A stretch of DNA of 64,000 nt from Zeus faber (GCA_960531495.1 OY482862.1:5068409-5132408); one strand, 5' to 3'. Positions 36,550 through 48,035 are shown, counted from the stretch's first letter. The notes: a model not told the origin generated them from the letters alone. A program made the numbers and translations.

Positions 36550-37660
36550 AAGATTCAAGATTCAAGATTCAAGATTCAAGATTCAAGATTTTTATTTGTC
36601 ACATACATATACATACTTCCATACATATATGCAGTGAAATGTAATGCAACGCACCCGGTGATAGCACACAATATGTCCTAGGAAAAAGAACAAAAATAAA
36701 ATAAAATAAAAAGTAGAAAATTCCTTTCTAATAGACCGACTAACTGATTCCTAAAACGTAATACAGTAAGTGGAATACTTATAGAATAAAATAAAAAATA
36801 TATAGAATAAAATACAATAAAAATAAATTGAAATAAAATGGAATAGGTAGAAGGAATATGCCTATGTATATACAGATATGTGCATTTAAAGTGGCATGTG
36901 AATTAAAGTGGCATGTGAATGTGAATAGTGTGAGGTAGTGTTTGGGATAATACAGCACAGTATACAACAGTACGGTGCAGCAATACGGCATCACGAACAA
37001 CCCTGAACAGTGATACAGTATGCGGTACAGTATGCTACATACAGTACAGTAGGTAGTGGAGCCTAGTGCATGGCTCAGTGAGGACCCCTGGTGAGGTCAG
37101 CGTTGACAGTTCTAATGGCTTGAGGGAAGAAACTCCGTCTCAGTCTCTCTGTTCTCGCTGCGTGACTGCGGAGGCGCTTGCCTGACCGCAGCAGCTGAAA
37201 CAGTCCGTTGTTGGGGTGATGAGGATCCTTCATGATCCTACGGGCTCTGCTACTACACCTCCTGGTGTATAACTCCTGCAAGGGGGGGAGGGTAGTTCCA
37301 GTGGTACGTTCAGCTGAACGCACCACCCTCTGCAGGGCCCGCCTGTCCTGGGCAGTACAGTTCCCAAACCAGGCAGTGATGTTGCCTGTCAGGATGCTCT
37401 CCACTGCTCCAGAGTAGAAGGACTTGAGGATCCTCACCGAGACCCGGAATTTCCTCAGCTGCCTGAGGTGGTAGAGACGCTGCCTCGCCTTTCTCACCAG
37501 AGTGTCTGTGTGAACAGTCCATGTTAAGTCCTCTGTGATGTGGACTCCCAGATATCTGAAGCTGCTCACCCTATCGACAGAAGTCCCATTAATCCACAAG
37601 GGCGCGTGCGTCCTCGATTGTGATCCACGCCTAAAGTCCACAATCAGCTCCTTGGTTTTG
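36550..37660 (-). mobile_element. LINE family A copy, 5'-truncated, minus strand
   Basis: The minus strand carries the last third of the family A open frame, its 3' untranslated part and an AATCTTG tail of about five units (36550-36590). The 5' truncation is at 37660, inside the reverse-transcriptase C-terminal region. Over the shared 1.1 kb it differs from the 20.2-23.1 kb copy at only scattered positions. Confidence 0.93.
37075..37641 (-). pseudogene. C-terminal part of family A reverse transcriptase frame
   Basis: Open for 188 codons with no stop. It includes the YLGVHITEDLTW motif and the Cys-containing C-terminal region after the reverse transcriptase (RRCSSRARRIMKDPHHPNN). The catalytic FADDT is missing because of the 5' truncation, so the piece cannot work alone. 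It reads Ser-Gly where the copy on the plus strand has a stop, showing the ancestral state. Confidence 0.88.
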
Positions 37661-37667
37661 CAGGTTT

Positions 37668-37815
37668 TGCCATTGCATCTAGGACAGAGTTAGTCTGCAA
37701 GTGGAGTTCCATTTTTCAACCTGCAATGCAACTCTTTATTCATTCTTAAATCATAAAGAACTGCTGCAATAACTCTGTCCTGTGGACGACCTGTAGAATG
37801 ACAAGAGCACAGTTT
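37668..37815 (-). repeat. Dispersed repeat R2, copy 2 (inverted)
   Basis: Reverse-complement match to 27416-27556, abutting the truncated LINE end. The LINE may have inserted within or beside this repeat. Confidence 0.85.
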
Positions 37816-38171
37816 TTGGTTATAGAGAACCACCACCAACCCCCCTCTTTGGAGAACTATTTATCATGGTTGCGTCTATAAACAACTGATCACTACTCCA
37901 AGAGGGGAAGAATCACCGCGGATGAGACAAATAAACATAGAATCAAACAACATTTACACAAAAACATAAACATTGGACGACAACATGTATTGAAAAACAG
38001 TTAATAATGCCCAGGAAAACTGGAACTACAACTGGTCACGTGGCCTCTTCCTGTCATAGTTATGGCAGTAAATGAGGGAGGAAAGGAGAGGAATGCAACC
38101 AGGAGGGTGCTGGGGTGCACTCCAAGCAGGTGTGGTGGTGTGTGCCCGTGTGTGTGTGATGGGACAGCCTG

Positions 38172-38173
38172 TA

Positions 38174-38250
<77 letters not shown>
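38172..38250. repeat. (TG)n microsatellite
   Basis: About 36 TG units with one TTTG interruption. Confidence 0.97.
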
Positions 38251-38253
<3 letters not shown>

Positions 38254-38670
38254 CCGGCAGGATCCCCAGGCCCACCCACGGCCCGCGTAAGGGAGGGGGG
38301 AGGGGGAAGGGCGGAGGGGCCCACCCCACCACTGCCGACCAGACGCCCCACCCAGCCCGAGCGCCGAGTGCTCATCCACGTAGCAAAGTGCTCTCAGCGC
38401 GGGGCACCTGGATGTGAGCCCCCCCCCCCCACCAATGCCAGCAGGCTGCCAGATATACGCGCTTCACCACCCCCAGCACCCGGGATGCCCACCGCAGAGA
38501 TGCCCGCAGCAGGAGCAAAAGGCCGACAGCCAACCCCCACCCCCCACACCCCAACTGACACCCAAAACAGCAAGCAGTCCCCCCTGGGCCACGGAAGGCA
38601 CCCAGCGGCGCTCTCCACAGCCCTGTCAGGTCGCAGTACACCTTAAGCCACCAGGCGCACAAGATCATGT
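38251..38670. repeat. GC-rich block beside (TG)n
   Basis: C-rich and G-rich runs (for example 38293-38325 and 38420-38430), with overlapping proline-rich frames on both strands. It has the look of a dispersed teleost repeat that carries its own TG array, but the family is not identified. No gene is supported. Confidence 0.4.
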
Positions 38671-38901
38671 TTCAAAAACAAAATGTAACTTCTCAATGTC
38701 GAGAAAAATGCAACTATTTCATAAGAAAAAGTTGAGTCTTTTCGAGTTGTATGTCTTGAAAGTCAAGTCTTAGTCAAGTCTCAAGTCATAAATACCAAGT
38801 CAATGTCAAGTTCTGTCTTTTATCAGTGTTAGTCTGTTAGTCAAGCAAGTCTCAAGTCCTCAAATTTGCGAATCGAGTCTGACTCGAGTCCCCCACCTCT
38901 G

Positions 38902-39687
38902 GCACAGGGGGTCACTCCTTGCAGGATAAAAAAACAAACAAACAAAAACAAAAACAAAAACGATAACCCTTATACAGTGACTCTTTCTTGTGAATATTTA
39001 TGTTAATGAAAGGGCTCCTCTGACTTTTTCCGTTTCAACTGGTTCCTCAACGCCTCCTCACAGAAACTTATTGGACTACTTATTATGTTGGAGTGTGATG
39101 ACGGCAATATTTGCACCCCCCCCCCCCCCCCCGGAGGACCCGGGCTCCAACAAGAAAATAAGCCAGGGCACGTAGTGGCATTATTCATTCGAAGGTCAGC
39201 TTGTTAACCAAAGTAATTGGATTTCGTAGCCCTCTCAGGGCTACACGCAAGTCCATTGCGGTTTTAGTTTTCGTCTCTGCCAGTCTCTAATTTTGCTATC
39301 GATTCATCTGTCATTTGGATTTGGGGCGAAGACGAGGCGTCAGTCAAATTCACACTATGTCATGAAACACTCTCATATCTTGATTTAAGCCATGTCCGGA
39401 GTGGCCGGGAAACCACTTTCTATACACGGGTTGTTCTTTTTAGGCTTTTTTTCCTCACACTTATCTTTACAATCCTATTGGATAATATGGACAAAGAATG
39501 GGATGACAAACAATCCATTTCGGCTATCATTTCTTTCCCCAAGGTTTTACAAGTAGGTGGGTTTGTCGGAGGCACCAAAGAAAGTGATGGCTATAATAGA
39601 TGGAAAGAAAATATAAATAATTCACAATTCCGAAATTTGAAAAATGCTATAGCCATGGTCTACAACAGAGAAAGAGAAATAAAGAGA
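38902..39687. other. Unique-looking DNA with poly-C run
   Basis: A run of 16 Cs lies at 39117-39132. A 124-codon frame at 39478-39852 is half unique sequence and half (TG)n, so it is not credible as a gene. Confidence 0.5.
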
Positions 39688-39745
<58 letters not shown>

Positions 39746-39768
39746 CAGTGCGTGTGCGTGTGTGTGTG
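39688..39768. repeat. (TG)n microsatellite
   Basis: About 27 TG units, then an interrupted TG-rich tail. Confidence 0.96.
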
Positions 39769-39909
39769 TACATGAGAAAGACAGTGAGTGAGAGCAAGAG
39801 AGAGAGAGCGAAAGCCAGAGATGAATTAAATGTTGCTTGTGGCGCTTTTTGACAACTTTTCAAAACTTTATCAAAATGTGATATGAAGTAAAAAAAATAA
39901 AAAAGAAGG

Positions 39910-41580
39910 AACCTGGTAACCCAGTTTTACCTTTTTTTGTGCTCATAGTCACAAAAATAATCGATTGAATCGTGTCCCGGAGTATGATTTTCTGGATTTT
40001 TTCATGCTACACATAATAAAATTCAAACCAATTATTTTGAATGGCAAGATTTTATTCTACTTTAGAAGAGGGGCGCATGGGGAAGGAGGGGGGCGCAGAT
40101 ACATACACTAAATGTAAAACTAATCTGATGAAAACACGTCACTGCCGGGGGGGTATAGTATTAAAATTTAAAATGCATGGGTTTAAATCTTGTTCTGACT
40201 AGCACAAAATAAAAGTGGATACTGTTTTCGCTTTTTCTCTGAATGGTCTATTAAATTCAAAGTTGGGCGAGAATAGGGATTTAGGGTAATACCCTCAGTA
40301 TTCATTTCATTGATAGATACAATTAAACTGGATATAAATAACAGCATTTGCCTGCCTGTGTATCCATCAGCCAGTGCGGTAAACATTTCCATAGTAACAG
40401 CAAGCTCCACCAATCAGATACATTGCTGTTTCACTTAGGATTATGGGTAGTGTAGTCTCAATGACTTCGCAAATAAAACATGTTTTCTTAATACGAGGTT
40501 GATATCATACGGATTGGTGGCTTATAAGGAACAAAAACAAATTATTATATACATTGCGTAATATTAACGCAATTATTTATACATTTTTCAAGGCCTCACG
40601 TTAACTTAAGCCTAGAATCTACATAAACTACAATTCTACCCCATTTTGTTATGCATCTTGATGCAATTGCCTCATGGGTAAAGTAGTTAAATTATTATAA
40701 AGAAAAAATGAAACAAATTAATGGGTGAAAATCGACATGTATACCTGGGTTGTCATAATTTACGTATGTAATTTGCAAAGCATAATTATTTATAAACATT
40801 TGAAACCCAAACCCTAGCACACTACAATTCCATTTAGTTATGCATCTTGATGCAATTGGGTTATGGGTAAGGTTAAGTTATATTATTATAAACCTAAAGA
40901 TGAAAAGAACAAAAAAAAAAATCAAGCAAGTGTAACTAGGGGTTCATTTGGTTCGGGAATATACCTGCAGAATTTACATATGTAATTTGCAAAGCACTGA
41001 ATTATAATGACCCTGCATGCGTTGGGGTCTTGTTATGGTTGTTAGAATGTGTTGTACCGCAGGCCGTTCCAAATCTCGCAAGAAAGGGGGTGGTTGGAAG
41101 TGTTGTGCACAGTTCTACGGGCATGTTATGGCCCGGACAATGACCTGGAAGTGACAATAAACCCAGTAAGTTATAACAACCGTGTGGTTAATGGTCCAAT
41201 TTAATAGTCCATTCAATAGAGAAAAAGTGAAACCAGTGTCCCACTTTTATCTCATAATTGTCTGAACAAAATTTAAACACATGCATTTTAAATTTTAATA
41301 CATCCATGCCCCCCCACAACCCCTCTCCCTGTGGTGGCCTCCTTTTGTCTGATTAGTTTTAGTTTTAGTGTACATATATGCGTCCCACCCCCACAAACAC
41401 CATCGCTTTTGAAGTCGAGCAAAATCTCCCCATTCAAATGAATTGGTTTGAATTTTGTTATATGTAGCACAAAATATGTACTCTGGGACACGATTCAACA
41501 CATTATTTTTCGTGACTATGAGTACGAAAAAGCCAAGTTGAACCTGGTGGAAATTTTGTAGGGAGAACAAAATGTTTTGC
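39910..41580. mobile_element. DNA element family B with ~240-bp inverted ends
   Basis: The left 39910-40150 and right 41340-41575 stretches are inverted copies of each other. Shared words on opposite strands include CTCATAGTCAC, GAATCGTGTCCC and AATTCAAACCAATT. The middle holds a segment repeated at 4515-5050 and, from about 40567, two tandem units of roughly 215 bp (40567-40782 and 40785-41003), each with CATCTTGATGCAATTG and TATGTAATTTGCAAAGCA. No transposase frame is visible. It reads as a non-autonomous element with long inverted ends. The superfamily is not identified, and I could not fix a target duplication. Confidence 0.75.
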
Positions 41581-41633
41581 CATCAAAAAGAACTACGGCA
41601 AATAGTAAGTAAGGCCTCTTGTTTGAATTCAAC

Positions 41634-41702
41634 AATAAATAAATAAACAAACAAACAAATAAATAAATAAATAAATACATAAATAAATAAATAAATAAAT
41701 AT
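41634..41702. repeat. (AAAT)n tetranucleotide tract
   Basis: AAAT units with a few AAAC interruptions. Confidence 0.94.
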
Positions 41703-42280
41703 AACCCTACAGCCTATCATATGGTATGGAGTGGTCCTAATTATTCCGGTATTTTCAAAAAGTCCTCCTCTCTCCCTTGGATGAATATTAGTTTGTACTG
41801 ATAAATCCGTTCCTTTGCCGGTTTGTCACGCAAACTACAATTTCTAAGGAACACGAGAGCAACCTGATAAGGTTGAGGGCACAATAGCCTGGAAGAGATT
41901 AAGAAGTTTGTTGATGATCTACTCTCCCGACAGTGATGTAATAGTCTTTGAGTTGCTTTGCTGTAATTCAGTTTTTACAATAAGCTATTGGGGTCCAGAG
42001 GCCAGATTTGGAATTAGAGAAACAGTTATACAGACAAATGGACTGTCAAATGTCAATTTCTTTGTGGTGTCAAACAGCAGTAGCTCCTTAAAATACTATT
42101 TTACTGCAGAGTGAGAAGTGAAATGTAAATAATCACTGGCATCATTTCACAACATGGGAAACCTGAGTTATTCACTGGAGACCACTTCATTGCTTTTAAC
42201 TGTTTTTCGTGCCTAGACCAGAAATAGTGCAAGAAACGTGATTCCAACTTCTCCCATAATCAGCTCCTCGGCAAAATGAT
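41703..42280. other. Unique-looking DNA
   Basis: Nothing recognised. Confidence 0.5.
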
Positions 42281-42281
42281 A

Positions 42282-42321
<40 letters not shown>

Positions 42322-42342
42322 CACACGCACGCACACACACAC
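42281..42342. repeat. (CACG)n/(CA)n microsatellite
   Basis: About 11 GCAC units, then mixed CACACG. Confidence 0.95.
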
Positions 42343-43915
42343 TCAAATAGCACCCCAGGCTGCGTCCAAGAATAGATTCCTAATGGGTAACATCTGATTT
42401 GACAAGGTCTTTCCATCAAGGTAGTGCACTATCAAAAAAATTGTGAGCCACTCCGATATGGAAACGGTTCGCCAATCTGCTCTGGTTTAATTGGCTGGAT
42501 CAGCTTTAAACTGTTGAAGTAGTTTAACCGCCTGTTGGTGTGTTCAAAAGGAGGACATCTGGAGGTGAATGAAATTAAATTTTCTCTCCGGAGGGTCACA
42601 TGTTGGGTTCAGTCGACATGATGGACATTAATTTGCTCTGGGAAGTCAATACGAGTTGCGCGAACCTGCCTGGTTGGCTTTGAAAAGGGGCTTTGGGTGG
42701 ACGGCCCGGAGGCAGATAGGAACTGGGCAGCAGAGCTGACCAGACACCAGAAAAAATTATTTCCTGCCACTCCCCCAAGAGAGGCTGCAGTGTCTTTGTG
42801 CCTTCCCCACTCCCACTCTCTTGAAAGGGAGGAGGATGGAGGATGCAGGAGGATGAAACAGTTCTGAACAACCTCATCAACAACATCATGTGTTTTCATT
42901 ATCGCTGATTCCATAAATGTTCAGTGGGTGCAGTCAAAAAAGAGTGAAACTAGATTTAAATTTTACCACTACTCTACCACGACAGAATACTAGCTAGAAT
43001 ACAGATAGCCAGACTGATGGAGAGATACTTGTCTTTTTGGAGAGGGATACTTCCAGACATCAGTAAAGGCACAGGCGCTGTATTTCTTTTTAAAAAGCTG
43101 CAAGTCAGGTGAAGCTGGAAGGGCATGGAGCCCGTCGGTACACTGCGGAGCACCAGTGGCCAGACACCGCGAGGGCCCTGGGCTCTGACTGGGCAAGATA
43201 AGGAGGCTCAAAGGCATATCACTTGGAGCCCGGCCAACAGGAGAAGAGAATTTGAACAAAACACGATGCTCCTCGGGTTCAAGAGAGTAACGAGGGCTTG
43301 GGTTATTGTTGTTTGGTTCGCTTGTTTGTTTATTTCTTCTTTTGGACAAGTTCTACCCTCCCTTGCAGGAGAATGCAGTGCAGCTGAGAGTTTTCTCCAC
43401 TTAATGGCTGCTGTTGTCCAACTTTCCACCAGGCAGGCAGACATTACACATTCTTTTGATCACTTGTCGTCAGAGTGTTTACCTGGACTGCCATCACAGC
43501 TCTCTATGTTGCAGAGTGAACAAACTGTTTCGGCTATAAATGGTTTTTTGTTGCATTGAAAGGTCTCTCGGCATAAATGTGTTTTTTGGGGGGTTGTTTT
43601 CCAACGTAAGTGGCGCTGGGGATATAATTTTGATTTTGCCTTTTCAGAAGAAAAAAAAAATGCAAGTTTAACCTTGAGAAAAAGTGTCAAGTAAGCTGAA
43701 AATTTCCAGAAACCATCAAAAAAGAACAAGCCTGTGCAAAAGCCAACAATGAAAGGTACTTGATTTGTGACATGAGCCTTTGTTTCAAGTTATATTTAAT
43801 TACTATATGTCACTCGCCACAATGTTTAATTTCACAAAGAAGCATGATATTTTGGAGAAGCCATTCGGGTCTTGGCAAGTGTTTCATGGAAAGCAAGACC
43901 TTTTCCCGTCTCGGA
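42343..43915. other. Unique-looking DNA, balanced composition
   Basis: No repeat family is recognised over about 1.6 kb. A 144-codon open frame at 43125-43559 opposes overlapping frames on the other strand and has no motif I can name. The stretch is a reasonable place to look for conserved non-coding sequence. Confidence 0.4.
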
Positions 43916-43918
43916 TTA

Positions 43919-44015
43919 AGAATCAGAATATCTTAATATCCCTTTATTGTCATTGTATAAGTGGGATACAACAAAATTTGTCCTCTGCATTTGACCCATC
44001 CAATACCTACAGTAG
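43919..44015 (-). mobile_element. SINE/LINE 3' tail fragment, minus strand
   Basis: On the minus strand it reads GGATGGGTCAAATGCAGAGG, then ATTTTGTTGTATCCCACTTA, then ACAATGACAATAAAGGGATA and an ATTCTGATTCTT end. This is the L2-like 3' tail that many fish SINEs share with their partner LINE. The head is missing. Confidence 0.68.
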
Positions 44016-44935
44016 GAGCACTGGAGCACTGGAGCAATTAGAATTGTTTAAAGCACACACTGCCGTACTGAAATGGCAAAGGAAATCTCATAGGAAAAGC
44101 CTCATTGGATCATCAATAGCTGATGACCATGTTAAAAACAAAGCGGTTTTCCAGAGGCGTAGATTAAAGCTGAAACATTTTTTTCACAATGACGTAGTTC
44201 AATACAAAACTCGCAGCAACAGTAAAAGATGAGGGGAGGGGGGAAGGTTTTCCCTTCAAGGCATGAAATTGCTTTGAAGAAAGGATAAAGGAACTAAATA
44301 GGCGCTAATGTTGTTTTATGTTTTGGCACGGAGCATAGAAATGGAGAGCCAGTGTATAATTACACTGTGGCATTCTTATCCATAAATATTTCAGCCTCAA
44401 ACAGAGTAAAACGTTTGATCCCATCTAAAGTCACCCAACTTGTGAAACACAAAAGTGTTCTGCCGCTGTTCATGTGCTGAGAATCCAATAGCTCTCTGAA
44501 TAAGGTTTTCATAATTTTTACACCTCGGAGCCTTAAAAATACATGACCGCATCCAAGAAATGCTTTGAAACATTGGTTGGATAGTGTCACAGTTAAATTA
44601 GAGGCAAATGTCCCCACAAGAGCGCTGCTTGTGCACATCATACTGACATCATTCGTATTTTTCTATGATGCAAGAGGTGCAGAAGAGGTGCTCGACTCTT
44701 TCTCACAGTTGAATCTTTTTGTTATCAATTGGCAGTGGGGTCATTATGGACACTGGATAAGATGAGAACATTGTAGCAACCCTGTTCAAAATGTTCAAAC
44801 TGTGTTATTGATGTGTGCATTGTTACTGCGTTGCGGGCTTAGATGCTCAAGGGGGCGGGTCCAGGAAGTGGGGGGAGTGAGGCCCGAGGTGAAAAACGGG
44901 AGCCAGGTTTTTTTAAGAGAAGAAGAATCTTAAAT
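44016..44935. other. Unique-looking DNA
   Basis: Nothing recognised. Confidence 0.5.
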
Positions 44936-44939
44936 TATG

Positions 44940-45255
44940 ACACAACACACCACACTACAAGACATGCACACACGCTTTGGAATGTGGCCGGTGAAATGAG
45001 GCCTCCGGGAAATGTGCTTCCTCCGGGGGGGCAGCCAGGAGCAGTGGGCAGCATTCGTCGACGCGCCCGAGGACCTGGTAACAAGTGTCCATCGCTGGTC
45101 AGACGATGATGTGTGCATGTTTTTGGTGGGGGTCCTTACTGACGTTAGGTGGAGGAAACCCCATGTGAGCACGGGAGAACATGCAAACTCCACACAGAAA
45201 GGCTCCTATTTGGGAGATAACCCTCCCCAGGCGCGAATTGAACCCAGGACCAAAG
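44940..45255 (-). mobile_element. tRNA-derived SINE (copy 2), minus strand
   Basis: It aligns by eye with 63249-63590. The shared order on the plus strand is an ACACACCACAC part, an ACGCTTTGGA part, CCATCGCTGGTCAGA, TTTTTGGTGGG, AACATGCAAACTCCACACAG and GGAATTGAACC. The last is the inverse of a Pol III B-box, so the tRNA-like head is at the right. The body between head and tail is about 300 bp. Confidence 0.8.
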
Positions 45256-45294
45256 ATTTGGGTCCATACGTTACTCAGCATGCTGAAAGCAGTG

Positions 45295-45368
45295 CGTCCC
45301 GGGGTGGGCTTGAACCACCACCCTTCTGGTTAACAGCCGAACGCCCTGAGCGATTGTGCCACAGAAAC
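45295..45368 (-). tRNA. tRNA-Asn (anticodon GTT)-like gene or pseudogene
   Basis: The minus strand reads as a 74-base tRNA with the length and most of the sequence of vertebrate tRNA-Asn: GTTTCTGTGGC acceptor and start, an intact CTGTTAA anticodon loop, and GGTGGTTCAAGCCCACC as a perfect T arm. Against the usual vertebrate sequence, the D arm is altered (CGCTCAGGGCG), one anticodon-stem pair is C-A and one acceptor pair is T-C. These mismatches make a decayed copy more likely than a working gene, but the B-box is intact apart from one purine change. It sits 14 bp from the tRNA-Glu-like sequence. Confidence 0.75.
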
Positions 45369-45382
45369 TGGGTAAAGGCGTG

Positions 45383-45455
45383 TTCCCTGACCGGGAATCG
45401 AACCCGGGCCGCAGCGATGAGAGCGCCAAATCTGCATTATCACCCCTTGTGTTAA
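45383..45455 (-). pseudogene. tRNA-Glu (anticodon CTC)-like pseudogene
   Basis: The minus-strand 3' two thirds matches vertebrate tRNA-Glu closely. The anticodon arm reads TGGCG-CTCTCAT-CGCTG with anticodon CTC, and a perfect CCGGGTTCGATTCCCGG T arm and a TCAGGGA acceptor strand follow. The 5' third does not match: the 5' acceptor strand cannot pair with TCAGGGA and the A-box is poor. I read it as a tRNA pseudogene that lost its 5' end, or as one half of a tRNA-derived repeat. Confidence 0.7.
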
Positions 45456-45693
45456 CTCGTTGAGCGAAACGCTACAATAGATTTAATTGGTGGAAATTAG
45501 ACAATTTTTTAAACTTATCTCAGGTTGGAGCATTTCTAATTGAATTTAGGACAGGAAGAATAATGAATAGTAACGAAGGGTATGATAGGATGACAAAATG
45601 CGATGAGATAATAATAGGGACATCTCTACAACCATTAAAGTGTAGCAATGTAAGTAAGTAAGTAGAGAACCCCAATCCATAAACCAATCCCAT

Positions 45694-45694
<1 letters not shown>
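45456..45694. other. AT-rich spacer
   Basis: Nothing recognised. Confidence 0.5.
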
Positions 45695-45732
<38 letters not shown>

Positions 45733-45763
45733 TATTATTATTATTGTCATTATTATTATTATA
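45695..45763. repeat. (AAT)n-(ATT)n palindromic microsatellite
   Basis: About 12 AAT units switch to ATT units at 45731, so the array is its own inverse and can fold on itself. One GTC interruption lies in the second half. Confidence 0.95.
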
Positions 45764-46189
45764 GCTGCAGGCAGCAATATACGGTGTCCAGTTTATTCAT
45801 GTTAGGTACGTATTACAGTTTTCCGACTTTCCGTAATGCTGGGATTAGACTACACAAACTCAGCCCGAATTTGACCCGATATTGTCCTGGACGACAACTT
45901 TCCAACGTGGGGACCAAATATGAAGGTCGGGAACGACAAATGGGCGTCTTTACCCCGTGTCGTGTAAACTTAAATTCACCTCACTTTATGTTGCCGCTAC
46001 GCGGTAGCAGACGGCCTAATGTTGTAAAATTCCATCCAGTAAGTAATTGAAGTCTGAAATGTCGCGGTTCTTACGAGACCTCAACTATGTCTGTGCACCC
46101 TGCGGAAGTCTTGCCATAAAATCAGCAAGATTAAAAACAAATCCCAGCAAATTCAAAATTATTAGGGGTCATGCGGGCTGGACCCCCAT
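45764..46189. other. Unique-looking DNA
   Basis: An 88-codon open frame (45784-46050) has no family features. Confidence 0.45.
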
Positions 46190-46190
46190 C

Positions 46191-46234
<44 letters not shown>
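46190..46234. repeat. (ATA)n microsatellite
   Basis: About 14 AAT units, giving a poly-Asn translation. Confidence 0.96.
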
Positions 46235-46235
<1 letters not shown>

Positions 46236-47067
46236 GACCGACTCTCCTCTTGAATCTTGAATCAAGTTAATAAAGGACACATCCAGCAAAGTCCAAGCCC
46301 TGCACTGCTCCTCAATATGTCTCCAAATGGAAAATTGGGGTTTGGTAAGTAATTAAACATGACAAGAGCAACACCCAACCACCGATAAACAAAGACGATT
46401 CATGCAGTACTGAGTACCAGCTAGCGGCAATGATGGAGGAAAAAATAGTGAATGTAGCAACCATTCAAAAGAAGGTGCTGAGGTAGAGGATTTTCTACAG
46501 TATAGTTAACCGCTCAGTTGATGTGTTGCAGTCATTGGGTCACAGAGAGGCAGAACGAGTGTGAAGAAACCTTCACCCCGAAGCACCCTGTTCCAGCGAG
46601 CACTAATGAACCAAACAGAGTGTCATTTCCAGGTCGACTCATTTAAAGACTCCCATCGCTCATATGATGCGGTATGTTGGCAGCAGGTTGACTAAGGGAA
46701 TGCCCTGAAATAGGGTTAGTGTGAAGATGTAGACCATTGTTTTGCCACGGCACAGTGGCTGTGCGTCATGAGACCTAGCCAGGTGTGCCAGGGAAATCTT
46801 TCCAATTCCACACAAATTAATTATGGATTAATTATGGATTAATTATTATTATTAATTATTAATTAGCTCGTGTGTTTCAAAAATTGAAATTCCAAGGCTG
46901 TACTAATTCATCTCATTCATCAGTTCTAGCCAGAGTACCAACTCTGTGTTCATCAGAACAAGTCTCACTCTGAAAGTGAGGACTTTTCATAGTGGTGAAA
47001 TGTTCGGCTCTTTTAGAAGATTCGTTCCATGAATGGGAGTCAGAAGAGTTGGTTTGGCTCTGAGTTG
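46235..47067. other. DNA with repeat-like words
   Basis: 46820-46865 is ATTAATTATT-rich low complexity. The final eight bases, CTGAGTTG, are the left target duplication of the MITE. Confidence 0.45.
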
Positions 47068-47616
47068 CAGCGGTGGAAAGTAACAAAGTACAAGTACTTA
47101 ATCTAAGTACTGTAATTAAGTATATTTTTCAAATTTCTGTAGTTACCTACAGTAAGTACTGTATATTCACTACATTTCAAAGAAAGTGTTTATACTTTTT
47201 ACATTACTTTTTTGCTATTTCACCCAATCATGTTACTTTTGTTTGTTTTTTTTGTCTGGATTTATATTTATATACGTACATTTAGTTTTGAAAATATGTA
47301 TTTATATCCACGTACATTCTTTAAATCAGGATTTATATCTATCAAAGGCAAGACCAATCAGGAAATACTGAGCACTCAGGTGAGGAATAAAAAGTACAGT
47401 AGTTCTTTTCGCCATATTATAGACTGAAAATGTCGAAGAAATATTAAGTATTTTACTTTTAATACCTTAATTACATTCAAGAGCTAAAACTTATTTACTC
47501 TTACTTAAGTACAAACGTCAACATGGTTATTTCACTTTTACCAGAGTAATTCTGTACGTGCATATTTCTACTTTAACGAAAGTAAAAGCTCTAAGTACTT
47601 ACTTCTTCCACCACTG
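47068..47616. mobile_element. Tol2-like hAT MITE
   Basis: The left end reads CAGCGGTGGAAAGTAAC and the right end, inverted, CAGTGGTGGAAGAAGTAAG. Both subterminal regions are full of AAGTACTT and TACTTAAGTA words, a familiar feature of Tol2-like elements in fish. The flanks are CTGAGTTG (47060-47067) and CTGATTTG (47617-47624), a hAT-sized 8-bp target duplication with one mismatch. At 549 bp with no coding capacity it is a non-autonomous copy that needs a transposase from elsewhere. Confidence 0.88.
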
Positions 47617-47939
47617 CTGATTTGTGAAGGGAATTCTCACAAGAATCATTTCATTGTGTCAAAACAATCTCTTTTGGAATGCAACGAGTAACTCACTCAC
47701 ATTTAATATGAATTGTGCCAAATGCCTTGGCCTTTGTCCTCAGTAATTATTTACCATTCGTCAGTCAAACTAAAGTTGAACCTGCTCGCCTACTCTAATG
47801 CTGCACTCCCAACTCCTGAGACATTTAAAACATTTGTTCGCAAGCAACAGATCGTTTGCGAATCATCCATCACAAAATATTAGTCATACATATAATAATA
47901 AGAACAGACATAATAATAATAAGAGTAACAGATGTTTCT
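47617..47939. other. Unique-looking DNA
   Basis: Nothing recognised. Confidence 0.5.
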
Positions 47940-48035
47940 GACATTGTTACCACAGGGTAGTAGTGTGCCGTGGGATTATTTCATTGTTGAAAGTGTGCCA
48001 TGGCAGAAGAAACCTCAGGGAAACACTGTTGTAGA
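47940..48035. repeat. Possible hAT-derived fragment
   Basis: AGTGTGCC occurs twice about 45 bp apart, followed by GGGAAACACTG. This is reminiscent of the subterminal part of a widespread vertebrate hAT family. No ends or target duplication are visible. Confidence 0.3.

Noticed and set aside
38062-38646. 194-codon open frame
   Set aside because: It is built on the (TG)n array and a C-rich block, with overlapping frames on the other strand.
43125-43559. 144-codon open frame as a gene
   Set aside because: No domain, no splice or codon evidence that I can judge, and competing frames on the opposite strand. Left as unique DNA.
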